Part shown: positions 41,201 through 56,200 of the stretch, in pieces
Layout of the letters: the number at the start of each line of letters is the position of its first letter
Numbering within the stretch: the first letter of the stretch is position 1
Origin: Megalopta genalis
Lineage: Eukaryota > Arthropoda > Insecta > Hymenoptera > Halictidae
Assembly: GCF_051020955.1 (NCBI RefSeq)
Contig: NC_135014.1
Coordinates: forward strand, 25,533,221-25,597,220
DNA length: 64,000 bases
Direction of reading: 5' to 3'
Program-made: the position numbers and the translations under genes
The notes under the pieces: generated by a model
Seen by the model: the letters and a program-made list of their open reading frames with translations, nothing else
Databases searched by the model: none
What the model was told of the DNA's origin: nothing

Positions 41201-44200
41201 TGCACCTCGTAATCACCACTTCCCGTTGATTTACGGCGGCGAGTTTCTTGCCCACGCGGGCCGGGCTAAGAAAGTCGTCGCGGATAAGCGCAATCAGCCG
41301 GTAGTTGGACGATGGTCACGATACCGAGCCCGGGAGCACACGAGACAGAGTCGAAACCTCTCACATCGATCCTTCGGATTCAACGGCCTCGCGCCGCAGA
41401 CACTCGCGAATATTTCCGCGATCTTCTTGGGAAACGTGGTTCTCGTGTCACGTGGTTCTCAGATATCGTCGGGTAACTTGCACCGTGTAATGTCAGATTA
41501 ATATCGTACATGCACAGCTCATGAAAATTATAGTGTACACAAGCTTCGAAAAAAGATCGGCCAACTTTGAGCGACGATAACTCCCCGAGAAATCATCGTG
41601 GGACGATGACTCATTTTTTTAAATTAAAGCTTGAAACCTCTATTTTATTATAGTATTTTTCAATTTTATATTTGACACGCCCTCGTCATTGTAACCATTT
41701 AAACGCGAGACTATGTTTGTTGTAGTGGAAATTGCCAAGTTCGACGAAATACAGGGGTTGCAAAATTACAAGGGTCGATTCAAAGTGCTGTAACTTCGCG
41801 AGAAAAAATCGCAGCTTCGTTTGTTTTCCTTCAAATTAAAGAGAAAGAATCGAACTTTATTCCACTGTAAACAGCATTCTCGCGAAAAATTGTACAAAGT
41901 CCGTGCATTTCGTCAAACTCGCCAATTCTCAATATAACAAACACCTTGCAAGAATGCAAGGGTTGCTTCGAAGTGCTATAACTTTGCGAGAAAAAATCGC
42001 AGCTTCGTTTTTATTCCTTCAAATTAAAGAGAAAGAATCGAACTTTATTCCGCTGTAAACGGCATTCCCGCGAAAAATTATACAAAGTCCGTGCATTTCG
42101 TCAAACTCGCCAATTCTCAATATAACAAACACCTTGCAAGAATGCAAGGGTTGCTTCGAAGTGCTATAACTTTGCGAGAAAAAATCGCAGCCTCGTATTT
42201 TTTCCTTCAAATTAAAGAGAAAGAATCGAACTTTATTCCACTGTAAACAGCATTCCCGCGAAAAATTGTACAAAGTCCGTGCATTTCATCGCCAATTCTC
42301 AATATAACAAACACCTTGCAAGAATGCAAAGGTCGCTTCAAAATACCAGAACTCTACGAAAAAAAATCGCAATCATGTATCTCTTGATACGCGGGTTCAA
42401 CGACCCCGATCACTCACGTGTCGCAAAATCAGCGGTCAACAGGGTTTCTGAACCTGTTCTCCCAAAAGCCTCGAAACCGGTTCGAAAAAAGGAGGTCCTG
42501 CGGTCATAGAAAGCCAGTCTCGTCTGGCGGCGACGCGACGCGACGCGACGTCTGCAATATTCATGGTCGCGTCGGGCAATTATCGCGGCTCGCGAGAGCG
42601 GATTCGCTCGGTGCGTAAACAGAAAGGTTGCGGGAGCGGCGTGCTGCCTGCGGATCGCGTGGCCGCGGAACGCTCGGCGGCCGCCGTGCGGTTAACAAGT
42701 TATCCGGGGGGGCCGCATTGAATAATGTAGAATTTAATTTCGGCCGGCCGGGCTCCACGGTCGTCATCGGTCCGCGGCGTTGATTCGTACCGTGAAACAT
42801 TTAGCGGCCGTGAAATTTCCCATGCGACCGGTCGGCTGCGAGCCGGGACAGAGACCGTGGGCGGTCGGTGTCGCGCGTCGCGCGCGGCGTCGCGACGCCG
42901 CGCCGCTCCTCGTGTTTGTCGATGGACGAGAACCGGCCGGCGAACACGTCCGCTCTTCCCGCGATTCGTGCCTCGAATTTAGGACCGCCGCACGGAGAAC
43001 GAGCTCGCGGAAACACGGGAAAAAATGGGCCGTTCGGTGACGGGGGGAGCCCGAAATGTCAGAGAGTGAGAGCCGACGGAAACGAGGTAGAAAGAGCAGG
43101 AACTTGGAGAGAAAAAAGAACGATCGGACGTTCTTTCAATATTTCTAGCGTTTTGTAATCGATCTGTTTATTTTTGTCATGATGCATGAAATAGAAAATG
43201 ATGTTAACCCTTTGCACTCGAGCGGTGACTCTGAGACGGCACTAAAATTGTTATATCACGTTCTAAGATTATTTTTATATTGTCGGAGTTTAGATTTTAA
43301 ATATTATTAAAAGTGTAACTGTTGCGTGAATCGCGAGAGTCAATTTCGTATGAATAAAATGCACTTTGTTGTATAAGATAGATATACTATAACACAGAAA
43401 AGTTAGTTTAGATTTATACAGTTAAGATGGCTTCGAGTGCGAAGGATTGAATAATGAAAAATATTAAAATATAATACAAGATTATTCCTCAGGTTATTTG
43501 AAGCAACTTTTTCCTTAGCGAAAATGCGATCCGCGGCTTCGTTTACGAGTTATTGACGAAAAACGCTGACCAATGAGGGGCAAGTTTGCTCTAGGCGGTG
43601 GGCGGTAGCCAATAGCGGCCGAGCCAATCGGCGGAACTGGGCTTCGACCGCTCATTGGCTCGGCCGCTTACCGCCAGCCGTATTCGCTTGGCATTGGTCG
43701 CTGTTTTTCGTTAATAACTCGTTAACGAAACCGCGGATCGCAATTTCGCTAAGAAAAAAGTTGCTTCAAATGACCTGAGGAATCACCCGCTATTATTTTA
43801 ATTATAAAATTAAAATTTTTGATTATATTATAATCATAATTTTCAATTATAAAAAGTAATGACAATAAATAACAACCCTTTGCAGTCGAGCGGCGACTCA
43901 AAGACTCCATTAAAAATGACTGTGTCTTGAAATGATTTTAATATTATCAAATTTCATTATGTTCGAAGATTGTTGCATCGGTCGCAAAATTCAATTTCGT
44001 GAAAATACATCAGGCTGTATAAAATGGAAATAATCTATATTCTACAATCCAAATTCTATAATCGAGAAGACTGTTTCGACAAAGGGTTTCGTAAAGGGTT
44101 GACCGACTTCTAAGGGTTGACAGAGATTAACGAAATAAATATTAAATAAAAGTCAGCAACAACAAGAAAAATAAACTAAACTCCGTAGAAAATTCTCGAA

Positions 44201-47200
44201 CGTGCAAAATGGCTCCCGGTTAATGTCAGAAGGGTTGAGCACGGCTCGGGGCGCCACCTAGATTAACCATAGAAAAATGGGATCGTCTTCGCGAAGGCAG
44301 AACTCGAGATGCAGGGAGGCAGAACTTCTCAAGAACTATGAACATGGTCGGTAGAAACTATGGGAACGCGGTAACTGTCGGGACGTGAAAGAGGGGGCGG
44401 GAGGAGGGGATGGAAAAAACCGGTGAGCCGCGTTACGGATTAACGGGGCCGACTCTGTGCTGCAACGATGATGCACTTCCCGGGTATCCGAGCGTCCGGA
44501 CAGCTCGTGAGATATTCAACGGACCGAATATCCGGGCAGATTATACGATTTTCCTTTTTTCGCCGCGGTTCACCCCTGCCCATCCGTTTCCCCAGCGTTT
44601 TCCTCTTTTTCTATTTCTTGTTGGCTCGCCCGCACTCGTTTTCTTTTGCGTAGCACGCGAAGTTTTAGGGGTTCGACGCACACACAGGGCTGTTCGCCGA
44701 GGATTTAGCCGGCCAAAATTATTTTCTTTTCGCTCGGCGTGCCGAGAATGTACCTACTATCTTATTTATCGTATCAGGATAATTATAGACGAATAAAGAT
44801 AATTGTAAACGGATGGAAATGATTGTGAAGAAACGACGATAATTATAAACTGAGAGAAATGATTATAGACGAACAAAGATAATTATAAACGGATAGAAAT
44901 AATTGTAAAGAAACAACAATGATTCTAAAGAGATAGAAACGATTGTAAACAAACAGAAATAATTATAGACGAACAAAGATAATTATAAACGGATAGGAAT
45001 AATTGTAAAGAAACAACAATGATTCTAAAGAGATAGAAACGATTGTAAACAAACAGAAATAATTATAGACGAACAAAGATAATTATAAACCGTTAGAAAT
45101 AATTGTAAAGAAACAACAATAATTATAAACAGATAGAAATGATTGTATATACCAATAGAAATAATTATAAACAAACAAAAATAATTATAAACAGACAGAA
45201 ATAATTACGAACAGATAGAAATAATTGTGAACAAATAGAAATAATTATAAACGGATAGAAATGATTGTAAAAAAAAGATAGAAATAATTATGGACAAACA
45301 GAAATAATTACAAACAAACATAAATAATTCAGAACAGATAGAAACAATTATGAACGAATAGAAATAATTATAAGCAAATGGAAATAATGAGGAATGGAAG
45401 CATCTTTGTCAAGAAAAATAATTAAAGAATAAAAGCGTATAATTACCAGAAACATCCCCTATCTGAGAACTATATTAATTTAATCTCGGTTTACGTGCAG
45501 CGCTCCTCGAGATACGTTTTCAAAAATGGTAATGATCCATGGAGATTCCGAACGGTCTCGGCATCCCTCAAGAACGAATAAAAGAAACGTACCTGGTATT
45601 ATTGAAAACTTCATCCAAAGCGTGTCTCAGGCTCTTCTCAGTCAATTCAGTGAATTCTACGACTACAGCGACACCCCTGGCTTGGGCCGCCATAGCATTC
45701 AGATGCTGATCCCCGAACAATGGCATCAATACCATCGGTACTCCGCTATGAACGCCCTCCGACAATCCCAGGAGACCGCCGTGACCGAAGTAGCACTTAA
45801 CGTTCGGATGATCTGCGAGGACAAAAATGCTCCCGTTATTTTTCATCTTATTCCTCTTTCTCCGACGATACGCGGACTAAGAAACCATTATTTGTACATT
45901 CGATCGTCTCGTAATGCGGTATTTATTTATAGCGTTCGAGAAATTGCAAAATGGAAGAAAATTAGTAACGGAAATTAAAATGTTCCATGATTTTTAAATA
46001 CTTTTTGTGAGCTGATTTTTGAATACTTCTTGTGAACTGATTTTTAAATTCTTTTTGTGGACTGATTTTTAGATATTTTCGGTGAACTGATTTTTGAATA
46101 GTTTTTGTGGACTGATCTTTAAATATTTTTCGTGGACTGATTTTTAAATAGCTTTTGTGGACTGATTTTTAAATAGCTTTTGTGGACTGATTTTTAAATA
46201 TTTTTTGTGAACTGATTTTTAAATAGCTTTTGTGGACTAATTTTTAAATAGCTTTTGTGGACTGATTTTTAAATACTTTTTATGGACTGATTTTTAAATA
46301 CTTCTTGTGAACTGATTTTTAAGTACTTTTTGTGAACTGATTTTTAAGTACTTTTTGTGGACTGATTTTTAAATAGCTTTTGTGTGGACTGATCTTTAAA
46401 TACTTTTTGTGGACTGATATTTAAATAGCTTTTGTGGACTGATTTCTAAATACTTTTTATGGACTGATTTTTAAATACTTTTTGTGAACTGATTTTTAAG
46501 TACTTTTTGTCGACTGATTTTTAAATACTTTTGGTGGACTGATTTTTTAATACTTTTTGTGAATCGATTTTTAAATACCTTTTGTGAATCGATTTTTAAA
46601 TACATTTAGCGAACTGATATGGCATTTACATGAAAATGTAACGCATGAACATGTTACGAATTTAATTTATCAATGCACAAATTGTTGAAAACGCTATTAA
46701 AAATCGACTATCACGACGACGAAGCTCCAATTAACAAAACTTGATTTTTCACGTAGAATCATCCCCTCCACCGATGCGAGGACACCCTGGGCGAATCCTC
46801 GGTCCGTAGATAAAAAGAGCCTGTTCCAAGAATTCCGTCTACGTTGGCCGCGATAAAAGTTCCGCTCGATTCCCCCGGGAAGCGACAAAAGGTCGCGAGA
46901 GCTCCCTCATAAATACGCAACGTTAGATTTCGTCGCGCCGTCAAATATGAAAGATTTTCGGCGCCCGGGGATCAGAGGGGTGGGCGCGGCGCCCGGCCGA
47001 TACGAGCTTATTATGGCCGCCGGTGTGAATGCTATCTTCGCCGGAAGGATCACGTCAGCCCGTATAATAAGGGAGGCCGGGAGGACTTCCGGGTACGGCG
47101 GCCCGTTTAAAAGAAATCCCGGCGTCACGGATGCTCCTCTGAAAAATTCCGGCGAACGCCGAGCGTTTATCGCGCGCGAGAAACCCGGCGTCTCCCGGCG

Positions 47201-50200
47201 ATAGAGGGGCCCCGCATGCTGCCGCGTCATCGTATACCACCCGATTCCGCACCTCCGGCGTCGATTCTAATGTCAAATTCCATTACGCCAGCCCTCGGCT
47301 CGCCCGACAGCCCCGTTTCGCCCGCGGAGACCTCTACGGGGTGTCGCGGAAGTATAGTCATCAGAAAGACATTTTTTTCCTGCGAACGCTACGTTTCGTT
47401 CGCGTTCGCTGAAAATAACCGATGGAATTGACGACGATTATTCGAACGTTCGAAACAACCCTTATCCTTCTTCAACTTTCATGTCACAGTGATGTCTCCC
47501 TAATTGACGCTCAGATTGTCTACAAAAATGGACGATTTAAGTAGAGAATAGTAATGAATAATAATAATAATAATAAATGTCCGCGTCCGACACGTTATAT
47601 AAAATCGTAGAATTTACTTCCTCGACACCCTGTGCATGCTCGGTTACATACACCCACACGTGCCATCCTCGAACGCAACTTTCGACGAGCGTCACTCGAG
47701 GTTTCGCACTCGATACGTCTTCGTGGAACGCGCGCGTCAATACGTGACAGAGGATATCTATCGGCTGGCATGAATTTTTGCAACCGACGGCGGTTATGCA
47801 CTAGCACTCTGCTCTCTCTTTCCCCCTCTCTCTCTCTCTCTCTCTCTATTTCCCTCTCTCTCGCGCGCTCTTTTTCTCGCCCTCTCTCTCTCGCGCGCTC
47901 TTTTCCTCGCGCTCTCTCTCTCGCGCGCTCTTTTCTTCGCGCTCTCTTTCTCGCGCTCTCTCTCACCCGCTCTTTCCCTCGCGCTCTCTCTCCCTCGCGC
48001 TCTCTCTCGCGCTCTCTCTCTCTCTCACGCGCTCTCTTTCTCGCGCGCTCTCTCTCTCTCTCTCTCACGCTCTCTCTCGCGCTTTCTCTCCCTCGCTCTC
48101 TCTCTCTCTCTCTCACTCTTCCTCTCTCATCCGACACGGAGGGAAAAATCGGTCGACGACGCGGCGCTCCGCCGATTTCCTCGAGATTCTATCTGCTACA
48201 CCGCAAACACTTTTACGCCGTCTGTAACGAAGAAATAACGCGTTGGCATTTCCCGGGGATGTTACCCGCGTTTTACGACGCGGATGCTCGCCGCCGGGGA
48301 ATTGATATTTCGATCTCGTCCGACGAGCCAGTCGCGAATGTAACCGATAACTAGACTTCCATCTTCATGCAAATTCCCATTTTCATGTATCGCCGCATGC
48401 GGAACGCGGCGCGAACGGAACCCGTGTTTCTATGGTTAGAAGGTTCTTTGATAATGGAACTACGGTGAGAATTCTCCGGAATTCTTCTCTTCGGCTTCGA
48501 AACGAAAATGGACAATTTGGGAAGAGGAGGAACGATTACTCGAGCTCTGCTCGATTTTATAATTGCTGACAATAGGCAACTATAAAAATTAACGGCGAGC
48601 TTCGAATTAGCGTATCTGCTACTCCCAAATTGTTCATTTTTTGAAGCCGCAATTAGGGAACGTTCTACTAAGCGTTAATTAGGGAGAATTTACTGTACTT
48701 CCAAACGCGGTTTATACATTGTTTTGTAACAATTATAAGATTGATATAAACTTTGTACAATTTCTGTTGCGACTGGAATACGTTGAAAATATTAAAAAGA
48801 GAAAATGCATCATCGTATTTCTGTCATTTTTTATTAAGCAATTTTAATCTCTACAATAATCATGGTATTGATTAATATTATTAATATCATTGATTATTAT
48901 ACAAATATTCGTTCAGTGTATAGTATATAAATATTCATTCAACATACAATACATAAATATACATATATTATAATTAATATATAATATTATATTATATTGT
49001 ATTTAATATATAAATATATTATATAATATATAATGTGTGTGTATTTAATATATGGAATATAATACTTTTAATATATCAAACAATATATTTAATATATAAA
49101 TAAATGTATATATTATATATAATATATATTTATATATTAAATATATTATACATATATACAAATATACATAAATATTAATTCCAGTCTTGAAACATTTCAA
49201 TGAGTCGAAAATATTCCATCAGTATCGTTCAATTCTTTATTTCTAATTCGAACAAAATGCCCGACTAGAAGAAATTCATTCAGCTAATTATCCTAATTGA
49301 ATATTTCTTCCAAATAGTCCGAGTAATGCCTAATTACGTTACCAGCCCTACGACCTAGTGCAAAGAATTGCGCGATGTTCTCGTTCGAGACAGAAAAAAA
49401 CGCGCGAATTTCTGCAGGCCATCTCCGCGACGGCCACGTTTTCGGGAGATCCGGCAAGTCGCGCGAAGACAGCGTCGTAAGCCGTTAATCCAATGGCAAA
49501 GTAGACAATCATGTTCCGGTTAATTCGAAGCGTCGCGGGTGGTTGATGCCGATCCGGCAAATCCGCGGGGCAAATTGAATCGCGATCGATCCCTCCCCCC
49601 ATTCGAAATTTCGCCTCGAGGCGATGCCTCGGAGCGTGCTCGCGCGCGCGGCGTTAGCATGCTACCGTCTCGTCGGACCCCCGGCCTGATCTAATAGACC
49701 CCGCGAAAGTAGCAAAAAAAGGTCGATCCTATTCCTTAATGGAGGCCGGCCGGAACAAAGTGGACCCGGTGTGCAGAATGATTTCGCTTTTATCCGAAGA
49801 GGTAACGCGATCTCTCTCCCCGCGGGCGCCCCCGCGCCCACCTTTTCCGCCGTTAAACGCGATACTCGAGGGCATTGCGTGTCAACACGCGCCCCCTCCG
49901 GCCCCCTCCGGCCCATCCGGGTAGTTCCATCCCCGATATCGTTGCCTCTAAAATCAATTACATTAGCGGATCGTATGCGAATTGACAGAATCGATTGCAA
50001 ACATGTCGTGAATGGAACGATGGCGGCGCTCTGTGATCAAGGAGAGTCAGCGCCGATTTATCAAACCGACGTCCGGGGGCCCCGTTTATTCGATCCACAC
50101 AGGCCGACGACGGGCTCTATTCAAATTCTTTCGCGAAAAATGCGGCAGATCGATCTTCCGTCTTCCGGGCTCCTTGCTCCGTCGCGCAAATATTAGTCGC

Positions 50201-53200
50201 GCGACTAACGAGCCAACTCGCTGCGCCGCGAATAATTTCCGGCACGAGGCGACTTCCGCATTTTTACCGGTATTTAAACGAGAATCAAACATCGTGTTTG
50301 TATACTTCTTTCGTTGGAGATAATAGGAAATGGAAGTATGTAAATGCAGTTTCGATTTTGATTTTTGTTCAAGTGCTCGGTAAAAATGTAAACGTTACTT
50401 TGATTATTGATCGCAGCACTGGAGGTAGCCTCTTTTAGCTGAGACACCCTGTATATTTGAAAAAAGAAACTTGGACTATGGTATTTGTATATTTATATAT
50501 TATAAATAATAGAAAATAGAAATATATTTAATAGAAGAATATAAAAATAAATAAAATAATAAGAGAATATAAGAGAATATATACTTCCATTTTTATATTT
50601 TTTTATTAAATATATTTCTATTTTCTATTATTTATAATATAGAAATATACTCCTATTTTTATATTCTCTTATTATCGTATTTATTTTTATATTCTTTTAT
50701 TAAATATAATTCCATTTTCTATTATTATTCTATTATATTCCATATTATAAATAATATAATAATATTTCTATAATGGATAATATTTCTATATTATAAATAA
50801 TATAAAACAGAAATATATTTAACGAAAGAATATAAAAATAAATAAAATAAAATAAACGAATATAAAAATACAAGTATATTTCTATATTATAAATAATAGA
50901 AAACAGAAATATATTTAATGAAAGAATATAAAAATAGAAGTATATTTCGACATTATAAATAATAGAAAATAGAAATATATTCAACGAAAAAATATAAAAA
51001 TAAATAAAATAATAAACGAATATAAAAACAGAAGTGTATTTCTATATCACAAATAATAAAGAACAGAAATATACGAATATATAGAACAAGCACCGTCCGA
51101 ACAAAGGAAGAAGCTGCAAGGTGAAAGGTCACGGATTTCCCCATCAAGATAGAAGCAACCGTAAAGGTTCCACGGTGCCAGTCGAGTAGCGCGAATCAAC
51201 GATTTCCACGGTTTCGCAAAAAGAAGAAGAGAACGTTGGCGCGGCGAGTTACGATCAGCTGTTCGACGTCGTGCACCTTTTCGCGTGGGCCGTCCGAAGC
51301 GTGCGAAGTATGTAAAATACTCGGGGCAGAACGCGGCCCCGATCTTATCGAGGCCACGAAGACCGAGGAGGTGGCTATAGTAGTAGCCGGTGGCTATAAG
51401 GGATCCATGGAACCGGGACCAGGACACAGCAGTCACGGGACAAGATAATCAAATTAAAGCGATCGATCCCAGCCTCCCCTCCGGTCGAGTTACCGGCAGT
51501 TTCTAGCTAGATTATCTGGCCACCGAGGAGGCGGCTCGGAAAAGCAGCCCGCGCGAGCTCCAACTCGATGCCATTGCTTCGGGGAAATCGTGTGCGACTC
51601 GGTTTCGGGATTAATTGTAAATTGTTGTTCGAATTGTCAATTCTTTGGTGAACCGGCGACGTTTTTGGACACGATGGCGACAGGCATAATTGAAATGATG
51701 AGGAGTGCCTTCGATTATGTGCAATTCGTGAGCCTAATGGCAGGATGGTCCGACGATTTTTATGCATTTATGGGGTTTGCGGAGGTTTGATAAGGTTGAT
51801 TCTTGGCTGCCATGATCGATTTTCATTGCAATCGTACTCTGGTAGACTGTTAAAATTTTTGAGAAAATAATGCTGGTCATTTTTAACGCTAGAATTACCA
51901 GTGAAAATTTGTAACTTTTACGGTTTTTGATATTCTAAAAATATTCGTGCGAGAAATTTTTAGCTGCACTTCTTTAACGAAGAATATATTAAAATATAAA
52001 TCGTGCGCGTTTTAAATAAATTCAGTCTTGGCATTGTTATAAAACAATAGACATTAGTCGCGTTTAGGGCTCGGTAGTTTTAGTGTTAAAAACGTACATG
52101 CATACTATTTGTAAATTTATTTGGATGATACTGACTTATATATATATTTCATATTTATTACTCTACTGTTTTTTATATTCATTATACTACTATATTTTAT
52201 ATTTATTATGCTACTATATTTTATATTTATTAGTTACTATATATTTTATATTATATATATATACTGTACTATATTTTATATTTATATTATTAATTTCTAG
52301 ATTTTATATATATTACATTATATGTATATTTATATATCTTACCAATAGGCTGAGAATTTATATGCATTTAAGAAATTTACATATTTTCTGAATACGAGAA
52401 AGTATGTACATTGAGAAACATATTCGATATTTAACATTAAACCTCTACAAACTCTAATTTATTATTTAAACGTTGTTTTAAATCTTCGGTAAATCTACTA
52501 TTAACAACATCTATTCTTATCTACTAGTCGTTCCCTCAATTTAAAATTCTCGCTCGACACGATTGTTTGTTCCACTTATTAATTGCTTCGGTTTGTAAAA
52601 GAAAAATTGCTCTACTTTTACGAGATACGACAGACATTGTTTGACGTCGATTGATTGCTATCCAATAGCGTTGTATCAACACACCGCAGAGTTATCCTCT
52701 TTAATCGAACGTGCACACACACACACACGCACACAAATCTCGGACAAGAGGAAATTTTCTGAGGCGAGTGCGTCTCAAACAATGTTCGAACTCTTAACAA
52801 ATAATACCAGGAGCAAGCAAACAAGGAAAAAGAGCGAGTCATCGCACGCCCGCGCTACGTGTTACATGGAACGATACTGAAAAACCGGAATTTCGCAATG
52901 TATGCAAACTGTTATTCATTGTCATTATCCGTCACGCGGTTATGGTCGTGCAATTTGAAACACTTATTAGCTACTATTAGCAGCAATCGATGCACACTTG
53001 TCTGATAATGCGAGACACGCGTTGCATCGACATGCACGATATATCACTCGCAAATGACATTAGAAATGCTGACACACCCGCGCACACGCAACGTTCAGAT
53101 TTTAAACGTTTAACATTATTTTTAATGTTGCTCGAAATCTTCGGAACTGGTTTGCACACGCCATAATTGGCGCAAGATTTTATTATTATATCGTAGCGAT

Positions 53201-56200
53201 TCTGATTGTTGACGCAATCCAGCGATTAGGCACGTCGGTTTTCTATTTGAAAAATTTATGCTTCGCTAAAAAGTCGACTTTGCGATCTGACCATTTTTAT
53301 GTAAATCCTTCGACGCGTTGTCTATAGATAGTAGAAATTTTATCAATTTATGTGCAATCGTTTAGGCGTGAAAAATTCGAAAAATTTTTCATGCAATCAA
53401 AAAATTCAAGTTAAATAAAATATTGTTCCCTTGCGATTAAAAAATCGAAGTCAAATAAAATATTGTTCCTCTCTGACATTGTTTTATACGATCAAAAAAT
53501 TCAAGTCGAATAAGATATTGTTTCCCTTTGACATTGTTCCATACAATCAAAAAATTGAAATCAAATAAAATACTGTTGCTTTCTCACATTGTTTTATACG
53601 ATCAAAAAATTCAAATCAAATAAAATATTGTTTCCCTCTGACATTGTTTCATACAATCAAAAAATTCAAGTCAAATAAAATATTATTCCCCTCTAAGTCA
53701 AATAAAAATTGAAATCAAATAAAATATTGTTTCCCTCTGACATTGCTTCATACAATCAAAAAATTCAAGTCAATTAAAATATTATTCCCCTCTAAGTCAA
53801 ATAAAAAAAAATTCAAGTTAAATAGAATATTATTTTCCCTTGAGATCGTTTAATTAAGAAATTCAAGTCAAATGAAATATTCTTTTCCCCCTGACATTGT
53901 TTCGAACAATCAAAAAATTGAACTCAAAAGAAGCATGGAAATTCAATAAACTATTGCAACTGTTATCTCACGCAGTATACTTCGCTGACAAGTGTAACCC
54001 CGGCGTTTCCCTTTAATAACAGCCCCGTAATCGCGAAGCGAAGACAACATCGGTTTCCACGGTGCAACTCGAAGTTATGAGACGTTTCCCTGCAATTTGC
54101 AGTGGCCGGCACAGCGCAATCGATTCCACGAGTCCGACTACTAAGCTACCAACTACCAAATTGTCGCCAAAGAAGGTCGGAGGCTGCGAGAGGCCACCGG
54201 CAAGGATGAAGTCTTCTTCTCGGGCAGGTTTAACGGTGATTTATGTTGCCAGCAGAGTCGTTAGCGAGTTGCCTAATTAAAGTGATTCCGGGCAGCGCGG
54301 GCTGGAAAGCCTCGCAAAACTACCTGGCCGGGAATTCCCGCGGTCCTGTCGTCTTATCCTTGGCCAAACAGCCAAACAACGGAGCCCCGAAACCCGTCGA
54401 AAGAACGTCTTTGTCTCGAAGGAACCTGGCCGAGCATTCAGAACGTGCTCGGCGAATCATGCCTCAAAGAACAACCTCACCCCCGTAGCCTACTTCCGGC
54501 GATCAACCGATCATTATCTACTTAAGGACCCGGTCAATCAACTTAATGACCGTTCCATACTAATGCGCCCCGGACAAAGAGAAACTTGGACCGTTGTAAT
54601 GACCGAGGTTACGATGATACGACAGATATTCGGCGAAGGAGGTGTTCGGGCGATTGTTATTTATTTTTATATTATTTATATTTGTATTATAAATTTTGTA
54701 TTATATTTTATATCATTTATATTTGTATTACATTTTATATTATTTATATTTGTATTATATTTTATATTGTTTATATTTGTATTATATATTTTGTATTACA
54801 TTTTATATTATTTATATTTGTATTATATATTTTGTATTATATTTTATACTATTTATATTTGTATTATATATTTTGTATTACATTTTATATTATTTATATT
54901 TGTATTATATATTTTGTATTATATTTTATATCATTTATATTTATATTATAAATTTTGTATTATATTTTATATTATTTTATGTATTTATTGATTTATTGTT
55001 ATTTGATTTGTATGCAGTCAAAGTAGACTCAAGTTGTTGCACCGAAAATACAAGTCGCTGGTATTAAGATTGCATTAACGAAGTTTAAAGATGTTTGGAT
55101 AATATTTGCGGGAATTATGCAACATTTATTAGACCATTTTATTTGGTCTATTAATGGACTATTTATTTGCGGAAATTGTCCTGCATTTATTACAACAATG
55201 CACTGAAGCATGAATGAAGTTTGAAGATGTTTGGATAATGTTTGCGGCAATTGTCCTGCATTTATTACAACGATGCACTGGTGCATAGTAACGAAATTTT
55301 GAAATTACGTGAACGAAGTTTGAAGATGTTTAAACAATGTTTGCGGGAATTATCCTGCATTTATTACAACGATGCACTGAAGCAGAGTGCGAAATTTTGA
55401 GATTGCATGAACAAAGTTTAAAAATGTTTGGATAATATTTGCAGATATTATGAAGTATTTATCACAACGATGCACTGTAACAGAATAACAAAATTTTGAG
55501 ATTACATGAATGAAGTTTAAAGACGTTTAAACAATGCTTGCGGGAATTATTCTGCATTTATTACAACGATGCGCTGAAGCAAAATAACTGAATTTTCAAG
55601 TCGCATGAGCGAAGTCTGAAGACGTTCGGACATTGTTCAAGCAAGTTGAGAAGCAACGACGCACGAAAATATATTCGAACGCGTACCACATTATAATCTA
55701 AACCAAGAAAAACATGCCCGTAAGATGCAAATTCCGCGAGTAACATTGTGACAACTGCGCGATAAAATTATCGTCGAAAAGTTTGCGGTTGCGTAAACAA
55801 CATTATGCAGGAAATTATGCAGAATTTCTAGCAGCGACGCGTTGAAGCAGAATAACGCTACACAATATTCCAATTTTTGGCAGTGAAAAATTATAGATTT
55901 TCGGCGAGCAAAAATTATACAAAATTGCAAAGAACCGTGGCTTCCGGAAACGCAATCCTAATCGCCTCGAACTTCGCAACATCGACGCTCGAGTCTTCGA
56001 CAAACTTCGACGTTACTTCCAAGACACGCGCGCGAACATCTTTCCGTTTAAAATCGTCGAGCCGAAGCACGGAGCATCGCGGAACAATTTTTCGTCGCGT
56101 TTCCTATATTTATACCGTTTCCGCCGTTTCCACGGCGTCCGCTTATCGGCGTTCAGCTAGAAAGCAGAAGACCGCCCGATATCACGGTAATTTGGATTCG

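Larger units (their letters stand above)
15069..45592 (-). other. UGT intron 2 (30,524 nt)
   Basis: Bounded by GTACGT and CAG, phase 2. It is filled with at least a dozen unrelated tandem arrays, MITE copies, AT-rich tracts and CpG-rich islands, listed separately. I looked for UGT-like segments and for transposase, reverse transcriptase or other recognisable domains in all open frames and saw none. Confidence 0.92.

Noticed and set aside
45526..45978. 150-residue plus-strand frame
   Set aside because: It is the antisense shadow of UGT exon 2.
47595..48354. Long open frames on both strands (180 residues minus, 240 plus)
   Set aside because: They translate a CT/CG low-complexity array into Arg-Glu and Ser-Leu runs; no domain, and both strands are open for the same compositional reason.
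54563..55067. Three overlapping frames rich in Ile, Phe, Leu and Tyr that look like membrane proteins
   Set aside because: They are translations of an AT-rich tandem repeat in three frames; hydrophobicity follows from T-rich codons.
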